From Kerstersia gyiorum (GTDB lineage Bacteria; Pseudomonadota; Gammaproteobacteria; Burkholderiales; Burkholderiaceae_B), in contig NZ_SGWZ01000001.1 in assembly GCF_004216755.1 (NCBI RefSeq), positions 248,001-312,000 on the forward strand: a DNA stretch of 64,000 nucleotides, read 5' to 3'. Shown piece after piece: positions 61,497 to 64,000 of this stretch (its first letter is position 1; the number at the start of each line of letters is the position of its first letter). The position numbers and the translations under genes are program-made. The notes under the pieces were generated by a model that worked only from the letters and a program-made list of their open reading frames with translations, had not been told where the DNA came from and made no database searches.

Positions 61497-62900
61497 ATGA
61501 CAAAACGCGACACCGGGCATACCGAGCATGCCGTCCAGACCCGCCGTGCAACGGCCAGTGGCTGGCTGGGATCGGTACTCGAATACTACGATTTTTTCAT
61601 CTATGCCACGGCAGCGGCATTGGTATTTCCGCAAATCTTCTTTCCTAGTACTGACCCCAAGGTCGCCATCGTTGCTTCGCTGGCTACTTATGGCGTGGGC
61701 TATGTCGCCCGTCCCATCGGCGCTTTCGTGCTGGGCCACTGGGGAGATACGCGGGGCCGCAAGAATGTGCTCTTGACGTGCATGTTCCTCATGGGCTTCT
61801 CGACCATCGCCGTAGGCTTGCTGCCGACGTATGACCAGGCTGGCCTGTTGGCGCCTACGCTGCTGGTGCTGCTGCGCCTGGTGCAGGGCTTTGCGGTGGC
61901 GGGCGAGATCTCCGGGGCCAGCTCCATGATTCTCGAGCACTCGCCTTTCGGCCGGCGCGGCTTTTTTGCCAGCTTCACGCTGCAGGGCGTGCAGGTTGGT
62001 CAGATCCTGGCGGCTGCCGTCTTCCTGCCGCTGGCGCACTATATGCCGGACGAGGCCTTTAACAGCTGGGGCTGGCGGATTCCGTTCCTGCTGAGCTTCG
62101 TCGTGATCATCCTGGGTTACGTGATACGCCGCAAGGTTGCCGAAACGCCGATCTTCCGTGCAGAAACCAAGGATGGCGCCCCGCCGCGTGCGCCTATCGT
62201 GGAGGCCTTCAAGCACTACTGGCGCGACATGGTGCGCGTGGCTTGCATGGCGCTCATGAACGTCATTCCGGTGATCGCCACGATTTTCGGCGCCGCCTAC
62301 GCGGTGCAGCCGGCCTATGGCATCGGTTTCGCGAAGGACGTCTACCTGTGGATTCCCGTGCTCGGTAACTGTCTGGCTGTCCTGATCATTCCGTTCGTGG
62401 GCAACCTGTCCGACCGTATCGGCCGCCGTCCGCCTATCATCATCGGTGCCCTGGTGTCCGGCCTGCTGGCTTTCGCCTACCTGTATGCCATCAGCATCAA
62501 GAGCGTGCCGCTGGCCATTACTTTCTCGCTGTTGATGTGGGGCGTGGTCTATCAGGGTTACAACGCCATCTTCCCGAGCTTCTTTCCCGAGCTGTTCCCG
62601 GCCCGTACCCGTGTGTCGGCCATGGCGATTGCGCAGAACACTGGCACGACCATCTCGGCCCTGCTGCCTGCGCTGTTCACCATGGTGGCTCCGCCCGAGT
62701 CGCGCAGTATTCCGATGATCGTCGGTTCCATCACGTTTGCCGTGACGGTGATCGCAGCCATGGCAGCCTGGACGGCGCGTGAAACCTATCGCATCCGCAG
62801 TCAGGAACTGGGTGAGCCGGACGCCAAGCCGGTGCCCAAGGATGAATACGACCGCCTGCGTGCCCAGGCCATTGCCGAAGGGCGGGCTGCCAAGGGTTGA
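61497..62900 (+). CDS. MFS transporter, metabolite:H+ symporter (MHS) family
   Basis: A 467-residue inner-membrane carrier with 12 predicted helices. The family motif is GHWGDTRGRKNVLL in loop 2-3 (near residue 82), with LEYYDFFIYATAAAL at the first helix and RLVQGFAVAGEISGA in helix 4. MHS members import organic acids such as shikimate, alpha-ketoglutarate, citrate or proline-betaine; the substrate is not determined here. ATG 61497 has AGGAG upstream. It converges on an IclR regulator whose probable operators lie in its promoter. Confidence 0.9.
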   Translation: MTKRDTGHTEHAVQTRRATASGWLGSVLEYYDFFIYATAAALVFPQIFFPSTDPKVAIVASLATYGVGYVARPIGAFVLGHWGDTRGRKNVLLTCMFLMGFSTIAVGLLPTYDQAGLLAPTLLVLLRLVQGFAVAGEISGASSMILEHSPFGRRGFFASFTLQGVQVGQILAAAVFLPLAHYMPDEAFNSWGWRIPFLLSFVVIILGYVIRRKVAETPIFRAETKDGAPPRAPIVEAFKHYWRDMVRVACMALMNVIPVIATIFGAAYAVQPAYGIGFAKDVYLWIPVLGNCLAVLIIPFVGNLSDRIGRRPPIIIGALVSGLLAFAYLYAISIKSVPLAITFSLLMWGVVYQGYNAIFPSFFPELFPARTRVSAMAIAQNTGTTISALLPALFTMVAPPESRSIPMIVGSITFAVTVIAAMAAWTARETYRIRSQELGEPDAKPVPKDEYDRLRAQAIAEGRAAKG

Positions 62901-62925
62901 AGCATGTCGTTGCCTGCATGAATGA

Positions 62926-62957
62926 AGAGGCCAGCCGCGAGGCTGGCCTCTTTTTTG
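62926..62957. terminator. bidirectional terminator between transporter and IclR genes
   Basis: AGAGGCCAGCC and GGCTGGCCTCT pair perfectly around GCGA, followed by TTTTT on the plus strand; an A-rich left side may serve the minus strand weakly. Confidence 0.9.
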
Positions 62958-63000
62958 CGCGCCGAGTGCGTGGAAGGTACCCGGGCGCGTGCGGGCAAGG

Positions 63001-63786
63001 CTAGGCCGGTCCGCGGCCCATCAAGGGTGATTCGCGGCTGGCCCGGCTCAGGGCTGCGGCGGTATCCAGGGCGGCGGGGATCAGCGCCTGCATCTCGTCG
63101 GTGGTGAAGCGGAAGGACGGGCCGGTAATGCACAGCGAACCCAGCGCATGGCCTCCGGCGGCGGCGAAGACCGGTACGGCCAGCGCGCTCATGCCGTTTT
63201 CGTTGGCATCGCATACGGTGGCGTAGCCCTGGGTACGCACGATGTCCAGGCGTGCCAGCACGTCCTGGATGGAGCGGGGGGCGCACGGCCCCTGGGCCGG
63301 TTCGGGGGCCAGGCCCTGCTCGGCGATCAGCCGTAGTGCCTGGTCTTCCGGCAGGGTAGCCAGCCATGCCAGGCCGGTTGCCGTGGCCGACAGGTTCACC
63401 ACGCAGCCGGGCCCTGGTTCGTAGCGCAGGCCGGGGCCCGCGCCCTGGGCCTTGGCAATCCAGATCAGTTGTTCACCGTTAACCAGCGCCAGGCGGGCCA
63501 GTTCGCCACTTTGCTGCGCAATGCGGTCCAGCGGGGGTTGCACGGCATCTGTCAGGCCGGTGGCTGCCAGGTAATCCAGGGCGATGGAAATGATCTTCAC
63601 GGTCAGGCAGAAGCGGCCATCATGCAGGTGGCTGACATAGCCCATCTGCTGCAGGTCGCCCAGCAGCCTGTGGATGGCTGTTTTGGGGATGGCAAGGGTT
63701 TCCGCGATTTCCGACATCGGCAGCCCATCGGGGGCGTGGGCCAGCAGTTCGACGACTCGCAGGGCTCGGTCGCGGGAGGGAAGCAT
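63001..63786 (-). CDS. IclR-family transcriptional regulator
   Basis: A 261-residue regulator. The N-terminal winged helix covers residues 1-60 (MSEIAETLAIPKTAIHRLLG recognition region), then the IclR effector domain with LSATATGLAWLATLP and NENGMSALAVPVF. The ATG at 63786 has AGGA nine bases upstream; an upstream GTG at 63819 would add eleven residues. GAAT-N3-ATTC dyads before the neighbouring transporter and at the right edge of the window are its likely targets. Effector unknown, presumably the imported acid. Confidence 0.9.
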   Translation of the reverse strand: MLPSRDRALRVVELLAHAPDGLPMSEIAETLAIPKTAIHRLLGDLQQMGYVSHLHDGRFCLTVKIISIALDYLAATGLTDAVQPPLDRIAQQSGELARLALVNGEQLIWIAKAQGAGPGLRYEPGPGCVVNLSATATGLAWLATLPEDQALRLIAEQGLAPEPAQGPCAPRSIQDVLARLDIVRTQGYATVCDANENGMSALAVPVFAAAGGHALGSLCITGPSFRFTTDEMQALIPAALDTAAALSRASRESPLMGRGPA

Positions 63787-63981
63787 GTGCAACGATCCTA
63801 TCAAATAAGGCTTTCTCACAGCGGAGAAACGGCATCTTACGTATGCGGTCCGGCGTTTTGCAAGGCTGTGTGGCGGAAGTCTGATGGCGGCAGCGCCGCA
63901 CGCGGCGCTATCCGCTCAAGCTGAAAATACGCTGAATTAGGGCAATCCCGGATGGTTGCTTGGGTGAATCTTGTTTCAAAT

Positions 63982-63994
63982 AGAATCCAATTCC
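63982..63994. promoter_or_regulatory. IclR-type operator C at the window edge
   Basis: AGAATCCAATTCC is identical to operator A. The 214-base stretch 63787-64000 holds no gene; a target gene probably starts just outside the window on the plus strand. Confidence 0.5.
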
Positions 63995-64000
63995 AAATAT

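Overview
The window looks like an origin-proximal piece of a GC-rich betaproteobacterial chromosome of the family Alcaligenaceae (Bordetella/Achromobacter/Kerstersia-like). This rests on gene order and protein style: mnmG-rsmG-parA-parB, then tRNA-Tyr/Gly/Thr-tuf-tRNA-Trp-secE-nusG-rplKAJL-rpoBC. The genus cannot be fixed without a database search.

Layout. 0-1.4 kb: end of an SDR gene and an LLM flavin monooxygenase. 1.8-11.5 kb: an accessory iron/heme uptake island made of an ECF sigma factor, a FecR-type anti-sigma regulator, a TonB-dependent receptor with an STN signalling domain, a large PKD-repeat lipoprotein, a hemophilin-like secreted protein and a Slam (DUF560) outer-membrane translocon. 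11.6-17.7 kb: an oxidoreductase, an Rpn/DUF4351 nuclease-like gene, a TPP riboswitch with a sodium:solute symporter, and an orphan lipoprotein. 17.8-30.1 kb: a complete minus-strand cellulose operon, bcsD-bcsP-bcsQ-bcsA-bcsB-bcsZ-bcsC, with ugd upstream. 31.8-34.1 kb: an AT-rich, gene-poor stretch with inverted repeats, one perfect DnaA box, a cold-shock gene and two parS sites. A third parS lies inside mnmG. Dominant gene orientation flips here from minus to plus, so this is the best candidate for oriC.

34.1-39.7 kb: mnmG, rsmG, parA, parB and an asparaginase. 39.7-44.3 kb: a LysR regulator divergent from aroQ, a QuiC-type fusion protein and a PheC-like periplasmic protein, which together suggest dehydroquinate/dehydroshikimate metabolism. 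44.4-58.4 kb: four tRNAs and the translation/transcription core cluster. 58.4-60.6 kb: an acetyltransferase, a DODA-type dioxygenase and a DoxX membrane protein. 61.5-63.8 kb: an MHS-family transporter convergent with an IclR regulator, with a shared GAAT-N3-ATTC operator-like motif before the transporter and again at the end of the window.

The most notable system is the 1.8-11.5 kb island. The sigma/FecR pair probably senses occupancy of the receptor. Slam would export the hemophilin, and possibly the PKD lipoprotein, to the surface, where captured heme would be handed to the receptor. The second notable theme is several origin-proximal clusters of DnaA-box-like sequence. These include a helically phased ACAG array at 1.5 kb.
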